Source: Paenibacillus zeisoli (GTDB lineage: Bacteria > Bacillota > Bacilli > Paenibacillales > Paenibacillaceae). From it: a DNA stretch of 64,000 bases. Below, piece after piece: positions 26,832 to 37,218 of this stretch; within the stretch, counting starts at the first letter, position 1; the number at the start of each line of letters is the position of its first letter. Location of the stretch: assembly GCF_003994465.1 (NCBI RefSeq), contig NZ_RZNX01000015.1, positions 1 through 64,000 of the forward strand, written 5' to 3'. The notes under the pieces were generated by a model, which saw only the letters and a list, made by a program, of their open reading frames with translations, was not told the DNA's origin and searched no databases. The translations under genes were made by a program, and so were the position numbers.

Positions 26832-26843
26832 AAATCATGATTT
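26832..26843. promoter_or_regulatory. Perfect 12-bp palindrome upstream of the unknown 195-residue gene
   Basis: AAATCATGATTT lies about 30 bases before a TATAAT box (26875-26880) in the 209-base gap between ysxC and the next gene. It may be an operator. No good -35 accompanies the TATAAT. Confidence 0.3.
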
Positions 26844-26916
26844 AAATACCGCGCATTTGCTTTAATGAGTAGTGTATAATTAACTACAAAGGATTAAAAG
26901 AATTGAGGAGATTTTT

Positions 26917-27504
26917 ATGGCTCAGCGGTTAGCCACAGAGTACATTAAAGCCAGTTTGCGATTGACGGAAGTTCAAATGGCCGAATTTATTCACAGAATT
27001 GATGATCCTCACGTAAGACAGCGGATTAAAGTGCTGGACGGGGGAGGACAGGAAGTAGTTCTGGAAGATGACCAGGGAGAGGAACTTCACCTGCCTTTTG
27101 ATCGTAAGGACGGTTATTACATCTGTGAAGCATCATTCCGCTTGATAAATCCTCCTATTACCAATGTTATGCGTCGGTTGTTCGCAGCCTATAAAGGTTC
27201 GGGTATCGTGAACCGGATCTATAATGGATTTGTGGTCATGTATCAGTATGAAGATGGCCAGGTACGCAGAATTACCGAACACAATGGCGACACATACAAA
27301 CTCGTTTATGAGTATAAAAATACAGTTGAGGAACTGCAGCGGTTGTTCCGCTCGACCGAAGTTGAGATGGAGATCGGACGGATTCACCGTCTGATTAATG
27401 ATTTGCTGGATCACCGTCTTGCCTTGAAAGATGAGCAGCTTATCACGCACATTGATGAGGAACTTCGTCAATATACACGCCGATTGTTCGTATTAGAGGC
27501 CTAG
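26917..27504 (+). CDS. Conserved protein of unknown function
   Basis: A 195-residue cytosolic protein that I do not recognise by domain. It has an N-terminal helix, a beta-rich middle (VLEDDQGEELHLPFDRKDGYY in part) and an amphipathic helical C terminus rich in Arg, Glu and Leu (VEMEIGRIHRLINDLLDHRL). There are no membrane segments and only one Cys. Proteins of this size at this locus in Paenibacillus have sometimes carried unhelpful automatic names; nothing in the sequence supports an enzymatic label. TTGAGGAG precedes the ATG, and a strong terminator follows, so it is monocistronic. Confidence 0.8.
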   Translation: MAQRLATEYIKASLRLTEVQMAEFIHRIDDPHVRQRIKVLDGGGQEVVLEDDQGEELHLPFDRKDGYYICEASFRLINPPITNVMRRLFAAYKGSGIVNRIYNGFVVMYQYEDGQVRRITEHNGDTYKLVYEYKNTVEELQRLFRSTEVEMEIGRIHRLINDLLDHRLALKDEQLITHIDEELRQYTRRLFVLEA

Positions 27505-27510
27505 GAAAGT

Positions 27511-27539
27511 CCGCCCGTGGAAATGGGCGGTTTTTTTTT
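27511..27539 (+). terminator. Terminator of the unknown 195-residue gene
   Basis: CCGCCC and GGGCGG form a 6-bp GC stem followed by nine T. Confidence 0.88.
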
Positions 27540-27611
27540 GATTAATGTTCTAAAAAGTATTGCATTTGTCCTGAATAGATGTTATTTTTAATCTCGTTGA
27601 AAAGAATATAG

Positions 27612-27732
27612 GAACCAGGATTCACTCAGGACATTATGTTACGAGAGATTTTTCCCTCGGGAAGTGAATGACGTAGGTCCTAGCGGATGAAATTTTTCAA
27701 ACATTTTATTCCTAGGAAGGGGGAACCGGAAG
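27612..27732 (+). promoter_or_regulatory. Structured speD leader, candidate translational switch
   Basis: Helix 1 pairs ATTCACT (27621-27627) with AGTGAAT (27663-27669). It encloses a small CGAG/CTCG hairpin (27643-27660). AGGAC (27629-27633), inside helix 1, can pair with GTCCT (27677-27681) outside it, making a pseudoknot. The same GTCCTAG strand can instead pair as TCCTAG (27678-27683) with CTAGGA (27712-27717), which overlaps the start of the ribosome binding site GGAAGGGGGAA. The two pairings exclude each other. I know of no described family that this matches with certainty. Confidence 0.45.
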
Positions 27733-28134
27733 ATGGAATATTCAACTTTCGGAAGACACGTTGCTGTTGATACTTGGGGAGTCGATTTTGAGGTGCTGAA
27801 CAACGCTGAGCTATTGCAAGCTCATTTGGTGGAAGCCGCCGAAGCGTGTGGTGCAACGGTATTGTCCGTGCAAGCCAAGCAGTTCGAACCACAAGGGGCT
27901 ACGGTCCTTGTAATGCTGTCAGAGAGCCATCTCTCGATTCATACTTATCCTGAGAGAGGTTTTGCAGCTGTTGATTGTTACACATGTGGAGAAACAGTTG
28001 ACCCACAGCTCGCCATTGATTACCTGGTATCCATTTTGAAACCGGAGAAAGCTTACGCGAAGAAGTTGATTCGTGGACTGGGAGAACTTAAAGTTGAGAC
28101 TCCTGCTCTAGGGCAACAGGCTGAGCTGGTGTAA
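27733..28134 (+). CDS. speD: S-adenosylmethionine decarboxylase proenzyme
   Basis: A 133-residue class 1B prokaryotic AdoMet decarboxylase that makes the aminopropyl donor for spermidine. The self-cleavage site is Glu64-Ser65 in LSESHLSIHTYPE, where Ser65 becomes the pyruvoyl group. His70 and Cys85 (DCYTCGE) correspond to the processing and catalytic residues known in the family. AGGAAGGGGGAAC precedes the ATG. It is monocistronic with its own terminator, behind a 190-base leader with possible regulatory folding. Confidence 0.95.
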   Translation: MEYSTFGRHVAVDTWGVDFEVLNNAELLQAHLVEAAEACGATVLSVQAKQFEPQGATVLVMLSESHLSIHTYPERGFAAVDCYTCGETVDPQLAIDYLVSILKPEKAYAKKLIRGLGELKVETPALGQQAELV

Positions 28135-28205
28135 CCGGGGATTTATTTGACTAACGATAACATTTGTATGTACTTTGCACATGAGTATGTGTGGGACAAT
28201 GAAGT

Positions 28206-28238
28206 AACCATGGAGAATTCCATGGTTATTTGTTTTAA
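28206..28238 (+). terminator. Terminator of speD
   Basis: AACCATGGA and TCCATGGTT form a perfect 9-bp stem followed by ATTTGTTTT. Confidence 0.75.
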
Positions 28239-28320
28239 TACCTGTCTATTCTGTTACTAAAAAGAACATGAGAACTTCATAAACAATTCATAAAAATCAC
28301 AGAGTATGGCAGAGCGAATG

Positions 28321-28329
28321 TGATATAAT
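28321..28329 (+). promoter_or_regulatory. Extended -10 promoter of the hem operon
   Basis: TGATATAAT is a TGn-extended -10 about 55 bases upstream of hemA. The -35 is poor, as is common with extended -10 promoters. Confidence 0.55.
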
Positions 28330-28385
28330 TAACAAGGTGAGACATAATAAATTGACTGAATTATCTAAAGGCAGGAGGACTTGCA

Positions 28386-29774
28386 ATGCACATTGTCGTA
28401 GTCGGGTTGAACTATCGAACGGCGCCTGTGGAAGTTAGGGAACGTTTTTCATTCGCAGACAAAGATATGCCGGCAGCGCTGTCGGAGTTGAAACGTACCA
28501 AGAGTGTATTGGAAGGCGTTGTAATTGCCACCTGCAACCGCACGGAAATATATGTGGTCGTTGATCGGCTCCATATGTGTGGGTACTTCATCCGCAGCTT
28601 TATTGAACAATGGTTTGGGGTTTCGCGTCAAGAATTCACCCAACATTTATATATGTATGAAGACGAACAAGCAATACGTCATTTGTTCCGTGTAGCTTGC
28701 GGACTGGATTCCATGGTGCTTGGAGAGACGCAAATTTTGGGTCAGGTGAAGTCGAGTTTTCTGCAGGCACAGAGTGAGAAAGCTACAGGAACCTGGTTCA
28801 ACATGCTGTTCAAGCAAGTGATTACGCTGAGCAAACGGGCACATTCAGAGACAGCGATTGGAGAAAGTGCGGTTTCTGTAAGTTATGCAGCGGTCGAACT
28901 AGGTAAAAGGATTTTTGGTGATTTCGCTGGAAAACGTGTGCTGATTCTCGGAGCGGGCAAGATGAGCGAGCTTACCGTCAAGCACTTGTATGCCAGCGGG
29001 GCTGAGCAGGTGCTGGTAGCCAATCGTACGTTTGCACGCGCTCAGGAGCTTGCAGGGAAGTTCAACGGAACTCCATGCACCATGCAAGAAGCCATGGAGC
29101 ATTTGAAGGATGTAGACATCGTTATAAGCTCTACAGGAGCTGAGGGTTATGTTCTTACTTCGTCTCAAGTTGCCCAAAGTATGAAGAAGCGTCCATCACG
29201 TCCGCTCTTCATGATCGATATTGCCGTACCGCGGGATATTGAACCCATCATTTCGGAGCTTCCGAATGTATTCTTGTATGACATTGATGACCTTGAAGGC
29301 ATTGTGGAAAGCAACCTTGAGATGAGACGGACAGAAGCGCTGAAGATCGAAGGCATGATTGACCAGGAGATGGCTGTGTTCGCGAACTGGCTTCAGACTC
29401 TAGGGGTTAAGCCTGTGATTCGTGCCCTTCAAGAGAAATCCTCTTCGATCTACGAGGAGACGCTGGTGAGCATGTTCAACAAGCTTCCTGAGCTGGATGA
29501 GCACCAACGTACAGTTATACGTCGTCTTACGAAGAGTATCGTGAATCAAATGATGCATGATCCGATTAACCGGATCAAAGAAATGGCTGGAGAGAAACAA
29601 GGAGAACAGGCACTAGAGATGTTCACCCAAATTTTTGCTCTGGAGAAACAGCTTGAGTCAGCCAAAGCCTTAGAGGAAAGTAAAACTCAGGCAGCTGATT
29701 CAACCAAAGCACAGAACACCTCTAAGGTGTCTATTCCTGACAAAGCGCTAAAGATAGCGCAGGTGTCTATATAG
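28386..29774 (+). CDS. hemA: Glutamyl-tRNA reductase
   Basis: A 462-residue enzyme that starts C5 heme synthesis by reducing Glu-tRNA to glutamate-1-semialdehyde. The catalytic Cys50 is in VIATCNRTEIY. The substrate motif GLDSMVLGETQILGQVK (in part), the NADPH domain (VLILGAGKMSEL) and the C-terminal dimerisation helix are present. The length is slightly above the usual 420-455 because of a polar Ser/Lys-rich tail. GGCAGGAGG precedes the ATG. It is the first gene of the heme operon. Confidence 0.96.
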   Translation: MHIVVVGLNYRTAPVEVRERFSFADKDMPAALSELKRTKSVLEGVVIATCNRTEIYVVVDRLHMCGYFIRSFIEQWFGVSRQEFTQHLYMYEDEQAIRHLFRVACGLDSMVLGETQILGQVKSSFLQAQSEKATGTWFNMLFKQVITLSKRAHSETAIGESAVSVSYAAVELGKRIFGDFAGKRVLILGAGKMSELTVKHLYASGAEQVLVANRTFARAQELAGKFNGTPCTMQEAMEHLKDVDIVISSTGAEGYVLTSSQVAQSMKKRPSRPLFMIDIAVPRDIEPIISELPNVFLYDIDDLEGIVESNLEMRRTEALKIEGMIDQEMAVFANWLQTLGVKPVIRALQEKSSSIYEETLVSMFNKLPELDEHQRTVIRRLTKSIVNQMMHDPINRIKEMAGEKQGEQALEMFTQIFALEKQLESAKALEESKTQAADSTKAQNTSKVSIPDKALKIAQVSI

Positions 29775-29788
29775 GGCGGTGATCAGCC

Positions 29789-30616
29789 TTGACGCTGCTA
29801 AGTGAAATTTATGATGCAATAATTTATATATATGCCCTGAGCCTTCTGTTTTATTTCTCGGATTGTATTCGCCGCAATGGGAGTGCAAAGCGGATGGGCG
29901 CAGGGCTTCTTGCATGTGTATTTGCTCTGCAGTTAACGGGCTTCAGTATGCGGCTTTGGCAGAACGGTACGGATGCGCTGCTCTCTAACTATAATTATGT
30001 GTATCTTGTTTGTCTAAGTCTTGTTACTGCAGCATTTGTTCTTACATTTCGTCAAAAGACAGAGTTTACCGTGCTTCTGATCAGCCTTATTGGATTTGTG
30101 CTAACTGTCCTCAATAGACTTAGCTACAGGTCGGTGGATTACTCCTTCCATCACTCGCAGACCTTCAAAGGCTTGATCAGTCTTCACATTGCTCTTGCGG
30201 GCATCAGCTACGCGGCTTTGACGCTGTCAGCTGTATTTGCGGTTATGTATCTATTCCTTCACAGGAAGCTGAAGCGAAAGACATGGAATGATACGGTGCG
30301 AAGACTGCCGAGCCTTGAGGCGCTCGAGAATTATATTAATATTTCCATGCGTTGGGGAACTTCCCTGCTCGCTGTGTCCTTGATTGTCGGGGTATCTACG
30401 GTGGCTGCGGAGAATCGGTGGGACCTTTTGGTTGACAAGAAAATGTTCTTCACGTTCATTGCCTTGGTCGTCTATATCCTTTATTTTGCCGGTCGAAAAA
30501 TGAAGAAATACAGCGGCCGGGTCCTGGCTGAGTGGGCGATTGTCGGTTATGTTGTCACCATAGCCAATTACTTGTTAAATTCATGGTCAGCATTTCATCA
30601 TTGGGCAGGAAAGTAG
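29789..30616 (+). CDS. hemX: HemX / CcsA-family membrane protein
   Basis: A 275-residue integral membrane protein with about eight helices of the cytochrome c assembly (CcsA/HemX) family. In B. subtilis HemX lowers the level of HemA. His residues in HIALAGISYAAL and the terminal FHHWAGK fit the conserved heme-handling positions. The start is TTG at 29789, supported by the strong site GGCGGTGATC that matches the 16S 3' end. It lies 14 bases after hemA. Confidence 0.9.
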   Translation: MTLLSEIYDAIIYIYALSLLFYFSDCIRRNGSAKRMGAGLLACVFALQLTGFSMRLWQNGTDALLSNYNYVYLVCLSLVTAAFVLTFRQKTEFTVLLISLIGFVLTVLNRLSYRSVDYSFHHSQTFKGLISLHIALAGISYAALTLSAVFAVMYLFLHRKLKRKTWNDTVRRLPSLEALENYINISMRWGTSLLAVSLIVGVSTVAAENRWDLLVDKKMFFTFIALVVYILYFAGRKMKKYSGRVLAEWAIVGYVVTIANYLLNSWSAFHHWAGK

Positions 30617-30626
30617 GTTCTCAATA

Positions 30627-31277
30627 ATGGAGAAATATATACCGATTATGTTGAAATCGGAGGGTCTGCGCGCAGCGGTTATCGGCGGTGGGCCTGTGGC
30701 TGAACGTAAAATAATGCAACTGCTCCAATCTGGAGCGAACATAAAGCTAATAAGTCCTTCTGTAACAGGACCGCTACATCAAGCTGCCCAAGAAGGCAGC
30801 TTGATTTGGTATAATCGTAATTATACGGAAGGCGATCTTCAAGGTGTATCCCTGGTCTATGCAGCTACAGACCAAGCTGAAGTCAATGAGCGGGTGGCTA
30901 AAGAAGCCGCAAGGCTTGGAATCCCCGTAAATATCTCCGGTCCCGGCCTTGGAGGGACGTTCATCTCACCAAGTGTTGTCAGGCGAGGAGATCTTATTAT
31001 TGCTGTTAGTACGTCTGGAGCAGGTCCTGCCGCCTCGGTAAGAATAAGCCGAGAAATTGACGATAGTTACGGGGATGAATATGAGGCTTATATTGATTTT
31101 CTGAGCAAAGTCAGACAGATCGTTAAATCGACTGTTCCTGACGGAGCAAGGAGGCGCACACTGCTTAAGGCGGCGGCCGAAATGGATATACTTAGGGATA
31201 TTCGCCGCGGCGAGTTCAAACCGTGGACTGAGCAGGAGATTGAGGCTTGGATTAAGGGTAATATTACTAATAACTGA
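30627..31277 (+). CDS. Precorrin-2 dehydrogenase / sirohydrochlorin ferrochelatase-type protein
   Basis: A 216-residue CysG-N/Met8-like protein that oxidises precorrin-2 to sirohydrochlorin with NAD, for siroheme. The Rossmann motif AAVIGGGPVAERKI is near the N terminus, and the siroheme synthase central motif ISTSGAGPAASVRI-like (AVSTSGAGPAAS) follows. It is the counterpart of B. subtilis YlnF (SirC), which is not in the hem operon there. Its presence next to the cobA-hemD fusion shows a siroheme branch inside this operon. Confidence 0.9.
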   Translation: MEKYIPIMLKSEGLRAAVIGGGPVAERKIMQLLQSGANIKLISPSVTGPLHQAAQEGSLIWYNRNYTEGDLQGVSLVYAATDQAEVNERVAKEAARLGIPVNISGPGLGGTFISPSVVRRGDLIIAVSTSGAGPAASVRISREIDDSYGDEYEAYIDFLSKVRQIVKSTVPDGARRRTLLKAAAEMDILRDIRRGEFKPWTEQEIEAWIKGNITNN

Positions 31278-31298
31278 TACATAAAGGAGCTTGGGCAG

Positions 31299-32252
31299 AT
31301 GCGTACGATCGTAGTGGGAACTAGGCAGAGTCAGCTGGCACTAACCCAGACGGGGCAGGTCATCGAGGCTTTGAAGGACTTGTGCAGACTTCATTCCCTG
31401 CCGTTTGAATTTGAGATCAAGAAGATCGTCACCAAAGGAGATCGTATCCTTGATGTGACCTTGTCTAAAGTTGGCGGTAAAGGTCTCTTCGTGAAAGAGA
31501 TCGAACAGGCTATGCTGGACCAGGAGATTGACCTTGCGGTGCACAGTATGAAGGATATGCCTTCCGAGCTGCCGGAGGGCCTCATGAATGGTGCAGTCCC
31601 TAAGCGTGTTGACCCAAGAGACGCGCTGATCTCAAAAGGTGGACTGTCGCTCGATGAGCTGCCGCAAGGGGCCAAAGTGGGTACAAGCAGCCTGCGCCGC
31701 GCCAGCCAGCTTAAGGCTTACCGTCCTGACTTTAATATTGAGGCCATACGGGGGAATATTGATTCCCGTCTGAAGAAGCTGGAGACCGAAGGCTTCGATG
31801 CCATAATTCTGGCGGCAGCAGGGCTGTTCCGGATGGGCTGGGAAGACCGAATCACCGCTTACCTCCCTGTAGATATTTGTCTACCAGCGGTAGGACAAGG
31901 TGCCCTGGGTATTGAGTGCCGGGAAGACGATGAAGAAGTAAGGCACTTATTGTCGCTGTACAATGATCCGGAGACTGCCATTACAGTGTCAGCTGAGCGA
32001 AGTTTTCTGGGAGCGCTGAATGGAGGTTGTCAAATTCCTATCGGGGCCTTTGCTTCATTGGTTCCTACGGGGACTGCAACTGATGCGGCAGACAGCCGCA
32101 TTGAGCTTACTGGGCTGGTAGGCTCACCGGACGGAAACGTGATTCTTAAGGAAAATGCAGTTGGCAGAGACCCACAGCAGCTGGGTCAAGAAGTGGCTTC
32201 CATCCTGAGATCCAAGGGTGCGGAGGAAATTTTGTCTGAATTAAGGGGATGA
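31299..32252 (+). CDS. hemC: Hydroxymethylbilane synthase (porphobilinogen deaminase)
   Basis: A 317-residue enzyme that polymerises four porphobilinogens. The dipyrromethane cofactor attaches to Cys244 in [13 protein letters not shown]. Other conserved segments are [19 protein letters not shown] and [19 protein letters not shown] precedes the ATG with eight-base spacing. Confidence 0.96.
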   Translation: MRTIVVGTRQSQLALTQTGQVIEALKDLCRLHSLPFEFEIKKIVTKGDRILDVTLSKVGGKGLFVKEIEQAMLDQEIDLAVHSMKDMPSELPEGLMNGAVPKRVDPRDALISKGGLSLDELPQGAKVGTSSLRRASQLKAYRPDFNIEAIRGNIDSRLKKLETEGFDAIILAAAGLFRMGWEDRITAYLPVDICLPAVGQGALGIECREDDEEVRHLLSLYNDPETAITVSAERSFLGALNGGCQIPIGAFASLVPTGTATDAADSRIELTGLVGSPDGNVILKENAVGRDPQQLGQEVASILRSKGAEEILSELRG

Positions 32253-32259
32253 GATAGAC

Positions 32260-33807
32260 ATGGCGGGGAGAGTATATCTTGTTGGAGCAGGGCCTGGGGA
32301 TGCTAGACTCATTACAGTAAAGGGTCTTGCTTGTATTCAGAAGGCAGATGTTGTTGTCTATGACCGGTTGGCAAGCCCCAGACTTCTGAAGCATATGAAG
32401 CGTGGAGCTGAGAAAATCTATGTCGGCAAACGGACTGACCGCCATACGATGAAGCAGGAGGATATTAATCAGCTGCTTGTTGATCTGGCACTTGAAGGCA
32501 AGATTGTCACCCGTCTTAAAGGCGGAGATCCAACGATTTTTGGACGGGTAGGAGAAGAAGCCGAACTGCTGCGCCAGAACGGAATTGAATACGAGATCGT
32601 ACCGGGTATTACCTCTGCGATCTCCGTACCTGCTTATGCCGGGATTCCCGTGACCCACAGGGACTTTGCATCCTCACTCTCGATCATTACAGGACACGAA
32701 AGTCCGGATAAGCTGGAACATTCCATTCAATGGGATAAGGTAACTCAAGCTACGGGAACACTGATTTTTATGATGGGTGTATCCAATATCGGTTATATTA
32801 GCCGCCAGCTCATCAAGCACGGCCGATCTTCCGAAACGCCGGTTGCACTGGTTAGATGGGGGACTCGAGCTGAACAGGCAACCCTGACAGGAACCTTGGC
32901 TGACATCGAGCAAAAAGTTCTGGAGGCTAACTTCCAGCCCCCGGCGGTCATAGTTGTGGGCGATGTAGTCCTGCAGCGTGAGAAGCTCAAGTGGGCGGAA
33001 TCCCTGCCCTTGTTCGGCAAGCGAATCCTGGTTACGCGTTCGAGATCCCAGGCCAGTGGACTGGTGGAGAAGATTGAGGATCTTGGCGGGGAGCCTTATG
33101 AATTCCCTGTTATTGAAACCCGGCTTCCTGAGAGTGAGGAGAATAAGCAGGCCGTGGCTCATGCCATGACGCAGCTGTCCTCATACGACTGGTTATTTTT
33201 CACAAGCGTGAATGGGGTAGAGTATTTCTTCGAGCATTTGAACTTGTTGGGTAAGGATATACGAGCCCTTTATGGTGCGCGTATTGTGGCTGTTGGGCCA
33301 GCAACCAGGGACGAACTGCAGCGCAGAGGGATTACTGCCGAGGCCTTGCCGGAACGGTTCCAGGCGGAAGGGCTTGCAGAGGCCTATGGAGAGCAGCTTG
33401 CAGCTGGTCAGAAGGTATTCCTGCCCCGCGGGAACATGGCGAGAGCCTGGTTACCGGAATTTTTGCGCGAGAAGGGACTATCGGTCACCGAGGCCGTCAT
33501 GTATGAGACTGTCCCAGTAAGTGAAGAAGATGACGAATTATTGAAATTAATTGAAAAAGGCCGTATTCACGCGGTTACCTTTACCAGCTCTTCGACCGTC
33601 AGAAATCTGGTTGACGCCCTCACACGAATGGGTCTTAAGGATCCGGTCCACGCTTTGAGCAGTGCAGCTATTGCCTGTATAGGTCCAGTAACGGCGAAGA
33701 CTGCCGAAGAATATGGCTTTAAGGTTACGATGGTAGCTGGGGAAGCAACTCTGGATGGAATTATTCATTCATTATGCGAATGGAATTTGGGAACATTAGA
33801 TAATTAA
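32260..33807 (+). CDS. cobA-hemD: Fused uroporphyrinogen-III C-methyltransferase / uroporphyrinogen-III synthase
   Basis: A 515-residue bifunctional protein. Residues 1 to about 245 are an SAM-dependent methyltransferase ([56 protein letters not shown] in part) that makes precorrin-2. Residues about 255-515 are HemD ([44 protein letters not shown]), which closes uroporphyrinogen III. The fusion is common in Clostridia and Paenibacillus and absent from B. subtilis, where HemD stands alone. It begins eight bases after hemC. Confidence 0.95.
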   Translation: MAGRVYLVGAGPGDARLITVKGLACIQKADVVVYDRLASPRLLKHMKRGAEKIYVGKRTDRHTMKQEDINQLLVDLALEGKIVTRLKGGDPTIFGRVGEEAELLRQNGIEYEIVPGITSAISVPAYAGIPVTHRDFASSLSIITGHESPDKLEHSIQWDKVTQATGTLIFMMGVSNIGYISRQLIKHGRSSETPVALVRWGTRAEQATLTGTLADIEQKVLEANFQPPAVIVVGDVVLQREKLKWAESLPLFGKRILVTRSRSQASGLVEKIEDLGGEPYEFPVIETRLPESEENKQAVAHAMTQLSSYDWLFFTSVNGVEYFFEHLNLLGKDIRALYGARIVAVGPATRDELQRRGITAEALPERFQAEGLAEAYGEQLAAGQKVFLPRGNMARAWLPEFLREKGLSVTEAVMYETVPVSEEDDELLKLIEKGRIHAVTFTSSSTVRNLVDALTRMGLKDPVHALSSAAIACIGPVTAKTAEEYGFKVTMVAGEATLDGIIHSLCEWNLGTLDN

Positions 33808-33854
33808 AAGGGCGTTATTATACACTTTGACCTTATTAAGGAGGCATTACAACA

Positions 33855-34859
33855 GTGGCATTTCCAATTGTTAGACACCGTCGATTGCGTCAAAATGCTG
33901 CAATTCGGGGACTTGTACGTGAGACTGTACTTACGGTTGATGATTTTATTCAGCCTATCTTTATAACTTATGGAAGCGGGATTAAGAACGAAATAAGCTC
34001 CATGCCAGGAGTGTTCCATTTCTCTCTGGACACGCTGGAGGAAGAACTGAAGGAAATCGTAGAACTCGGGATTTCAGCGGTGCTCCTGTTCGGGATTCCA
34101 TCCGAGAAGGACAGTGTAGGTTCTTCAGGCTTTGATGAGAACGGGATTGTACAGGAAGCTACGAGAGTAATTAAATCCTTATATCCGGATCTGCTGGTTG
34201 TGGCCGATACCTGCCTATGTGAATTCACCGACCATGGACACTGCGGTATGGTACATACTTTTGAACGTGATGGGCATGTGCACGGAGATGTTCTTAATGA
34301 CGAGTCTTTGGAGCTGCTGACCCGGACGGCTGTATCTCAAGCACGGGCTGGAGCAGACATTATTGCCCCTTCAAACATGATGGACGGATTTGTCTATGCG
34401 ATTCGTAAGGGACTTGACGAAGCCGGATTCTCTCATGTTCCTATCATGTCTTACTCGGTAAAATATGCTTCGGCCTTCTACGGTCCGTTCCGTGAAGCCG
34501 CAGACTCAGCTCCTCAGTTCGGAGACAGGAAGACTTACCAGATGGACCCTGCTAATGTCCTTGAAGCTATTCGCGAAGCTGAATCTGACGTACAGGAAGG
34601 TGCGGATATGCTGATGGTTAAGCCTGCGCTAGCCTTTATGGATGTCATTCGCCTTCTTCGCGACCAATTTGACTTACCGCTTGTTGCTTATAATGTCAGC
34701 GGGGAGTATTCCATGGTTAAGGCAGCTGCGCAGCAGGGATGGATTAACGAGAGAGCGATTGTGACGGAAATGCTGCTTGGCATGAAGCGGGCTGGAGCGG
34801 ATATCATCATTACGTATTTCGCTAAGGATATGGCCCGCTGGCTGCGTGAGCGTAACTAG
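33855..34859 (+). CDS. hemB: Delta-aminolevulinic acid dehydratase (porphobilinogen synthase)
   Basis: A 334-residue zinc-type enzyme that condenses two 5-aminolevulinates. Zinc ligands are Cys120, Cys122 and Cys130 in [13 protein letters not shown]. Schiff-base lysines are Lys203 ([14 protein letters not shown]) and Lys256 (MLMVKPA). The start is GTG at 33855 with AAGGAGG ten bases upstream. Confidence 0.96.
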   Translation: MAFPIVRHRRLRQNAAIRGLVRETVLTVDDFIQPIFITYGSGIKNEISSMPGVFHFSLDTLEEELKEIVELGISAVLLFGIPSEKDSVGSSGFDENGIVQEATRVIKSLYPDLLVVADTCLCEFTDHGHCGMVHTFERDGHVHGDVLNDESLELLTRTAVSQARAGADIIAPSNMMDGFVYAIRKGLDEAGFSHVPIMSYSVKYASAFYGPFREAADSAPQFGDRKTYQMDPANVLEAIREAESDVQEGADMLMVKPALAFMDVIRLLRDQFDLPLVAYNVSGEYSMVKAAAQQGWINERAIVTEMLLGMKRAGADIIITYFAKDMARWLRERN

Positions 34860-34903
34860 ACAGACTTGGCAAATCCAATCATTCAGGTAAGGGGTGTCTA
34901 AGC

Positions 34904-36205
34904 ATGAGTAACAATTCCGGAAGCCGCCGTGATGAACATTCACGCCAGGCTTTTGATGAAGCAAAGAAATATATCCCCGGGGGTGTGAACAGCCCGGTTC
35001 GTGCATTTAAATCCGTTGGATTAACGCCGATTTATATCGAGCGGGGCGAAGGCCCGCGTGTGTTTGACATTGATGGCAATTCATTTATTGATTATGTGGG
35101 TTCGTGGGGACCGCTGATCATGGGTCATGCCCATCCGGAAGTCGTTAAGAACGTGCAGGAGGCTGCGGCCAAAGGAACAAGCTTCGGCGCGCCAACCCTA
35201 CTTGAGACGAAGATGGCCAAGCTGGTAACAGAACGTGTGCCATCCATAGATATTGTGCGTATGGTGAGTTCAGGAACCGAGGCTACGATGAGTGCGATTC
35301 GTCTGGCCAGAGGTTATACGGGGCGCAACAAGATCATGAAGTTCGAAGGCTCTTACCATGGTCATGCGGACAGTTTGCTGATCAAGGCCGGCTCCGGCGT
35401 TGCGACACTGGGTCTGCCCGACAGTCCAGGCGTACCGGAAGGTGTAGCTGCTAATACGATTGCTGTACCCTACAATGATCTGGAATCGGTTAAGCTTGCT
35501 TTTGAGAAATTTGGGGAAGAGATTGCTGCGATTATCGTGGAGCCTGTAGCTGGCAATATGGGCGTCGTACCTCCGCTTCCAGGGTTCCTGGAAGGACTCA
35601 GAGAGATTACGAACCAATATGGCAGCCTGCTGATCTTTGACGAGGTGATGACAGGGTTCCGTGTGCATTTGAATTGTGCGCAGGGGCGCTTTGGTGTGAC
35701 CCCGGATCTTACCTGTCTGGGTAAAGTGATCGGCGGCGGTCTTCCGGTTGGAGCCTATGGTGGACGTAAAGAAATTATGGAGCAGATCGCACCATCAGGT
35801 CCGATCTACCAAGCGGGAACGCTCAGCGGTAACCCTCTGGCAATGACAGCAGGTTTCACCACCTTGTCTCTGCTTACTCCTGAGGTATATGAACGGCTGG
35901 AGGTCCTTTCTGCAAGATTGGAAGCAGGTCTTGAGGCCAATGCGAAGGAGAAAGGAATAGCTCTATCCATTAACCGTGTCGGTTCAATGGTATGTCCGTT
36001 CTTTACGGATGAGAAGGTTGTTAACTATGCAACCGCGAAGACAAGTGATCTTAACATGTTCAATAAATATTTCGCCGCTATGGTGGACGAAGGGATCAGC
36101 GTTCCCCCATCCCAATTTGAGGGCATGTTCGTCTCGGGTGTACATACCGAAGAGGACATTGATGCGACGATTGAAGCCAACCGCCTGGCACTCCAGAAAT
36201 TATGA
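34904..36205 (+). CDS. hemL: Glutamate-1-semialdehyde 2,1-aminomutase
   Basis: A 433-residue PLP enzyme of aminotransferase class III that makes 5-aminolevulinate. The motif [14 protein letters not shown] near the N terminus, [30 protein letters not shown] and the PLP lysine in [17 protein letters not shown] are present. It is the last biosynthetic gene of the operon and overlaps the next gene by four bases. Confidence 0.96.
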   Translation: MSNNSGSRRDEHSRQAFDEAKKYIPGGVNSPVRAFKSVGLTPIYIERGEGPRVFDIDGNSFIDYVGSWGPLIMGHAHPEVVKNVQEAAAKGTSFGAPTLLETKMAKLVTERVPSIDIVRMVSSGTEATMSAIRLARGYTGRNKIMKFEGSYHGHADSLLIKAGSGVATLGLPDSPGVPEGVAANTIAVPYNDLESVKLAFEKFGEEIAAIIVEPVAGNMGVVPPLPGFLEGLREITNQYGSLLIFDEVMTGFRVHLNCAQGRFGVTPDLTCLGKVIGGGLPVGAYGGRKEIMEQIAPSGPIYQAGTLSGNPLAMTAGFTTLSLLTPEVYERLEVLSARLEAGLEANAKEKGIALSINRVGSMVCPFFTDEKVVNYATAKTSDLNMFNKYFAAMVDEGISVPPSQFEGMFVSGVHTEEDIDATIEANRLALQKL

Positions 36206-37101
36206 GTTATAGAGGAAGTGCGGTAAGACGTGGTGAATGGCTTGAAGTCATGCCGGGTAAGCTTCCTCAGAACATAGACGGTCCAAGTTCTGCTGTGCAT
36301 CTGTGGCTGAAAGAGACTTTAGGAATGCATCCGAAGCTGATTTCCAGACTTGCAAGGCAGGACGAAATCAAGCTGGCGGGAGATCGTATTCGAATACGGC
36401 TCTTCCCTCCTCGTGATTTTGGATTTGAGCCTATTTGGACGGAACTGAATGTGCTGTACGAGGACGACTATTGTCTTGTGGTACATAAACCGGCAGGAAT
36501 TAAGGTTCACCCCACTGGTAACGAACGGCAGCCAACGCTCGCCCATAGGGTAGCGGCTCATTATATGGGCCAGGGCGAGCAGGCTGCCGTTCGCCATATT
36601 CATAGGCTGGACGAGTTTACCTCCGGGCCTGTCTTATATGCGAAGAATGAGTATGCCCAGCTTTTTCTTGATGAAGCTATGAGTGTGAAAAAGATTGAAC
36701 GGGTGTATGTCGCCATGGTTCAGGGTACAGTTCAGAGCCCGGCCTTCAGGATTGATGCTCCGATTGGGCGGGACCGTCATCACGCCGGACGCCAGCGGGT
36801 GTCCGAGACGGGCAAACCTGCAGCTACCCAAGTAACTCTGCTGGAGACACTGCAGGATGCCAGTCTGGTGCGGGTCACACTGGAAACGGGAAGAACCCAT
36901 CAAATCCGCGTTCATATGAGTCATATCGGTCATCCCCTTGTCGGCGATGCGCTGTACGGGGGCAGTACCCGTTACTTCGATTATCAGGCGCTGCATGGGG
37001 AAGCCTTGATTTTTCCACACCCTTTAACAGGAGAAACCATAGAGATTAAGGACCCTTGGCCCTTAGAATTTACAGAGCTGCATCGTAGGCTTGCATGGTA
37101 A
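36202..37101 (+). CDS. RluA-family pseudouridine synthase
   Basis: A 299-residue RNA pseudouridylase. The catalytic Asp lies in the motif [10 protein letters not shown], with [14 protein letters not shown] before it and [25 protein letters not shown] (in part) after it. A basic S4-like segment is at the N terminus ([16 protein letters not shown]). The ATG overlaps the hemL stop (ATGA), so it is translated with the heme operon though functionally unrelated. Which uridine it modifies is not deducible. Confidence 0.92.
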   Translation: MSYRGSAVRRGEWLEVMPGKLPQNIDGPSSAVHLWLKETLGMHPKLISRLARQDEIKLAGDRIRIRLFPPRDFGFEPIWTELNVLYEDDYCLVVHKPAGIKVHPTGNERQPTLAHRVAAHYMGQGEQAAVRHIHRLDEFTSGPVLYAKNEYAQLFLDEAMSVKKIERVYVAMVQGTVQSPAFRIDAPIGRDRHHAGRQRVSETGKPAATQVTLLETLQDASLVRVTLETGRTHQIRVHMSHIGHPLVGDALYGGSTRYFDYQALHGEALIFPHPLTGETIEIKDPWPLEFTELHRRLAW

Positions 37102-37218
37102 TCATAGCGATAAACTTGCGGGTTCTACAAAAAGAATGGCATGCTCTCCTTTTTGAAGCATATAGATTAAACGAGTGAAGAAACCTTGTTTGGATATGCG
37201 TAAAAGGAGGTTATACCC

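Noticed and set aside
37102-37218. Sigma-E promoter of spoVID
   Set aside because: GCATATA occurs, but no partner element lies at the right distance, so no promoter was called.
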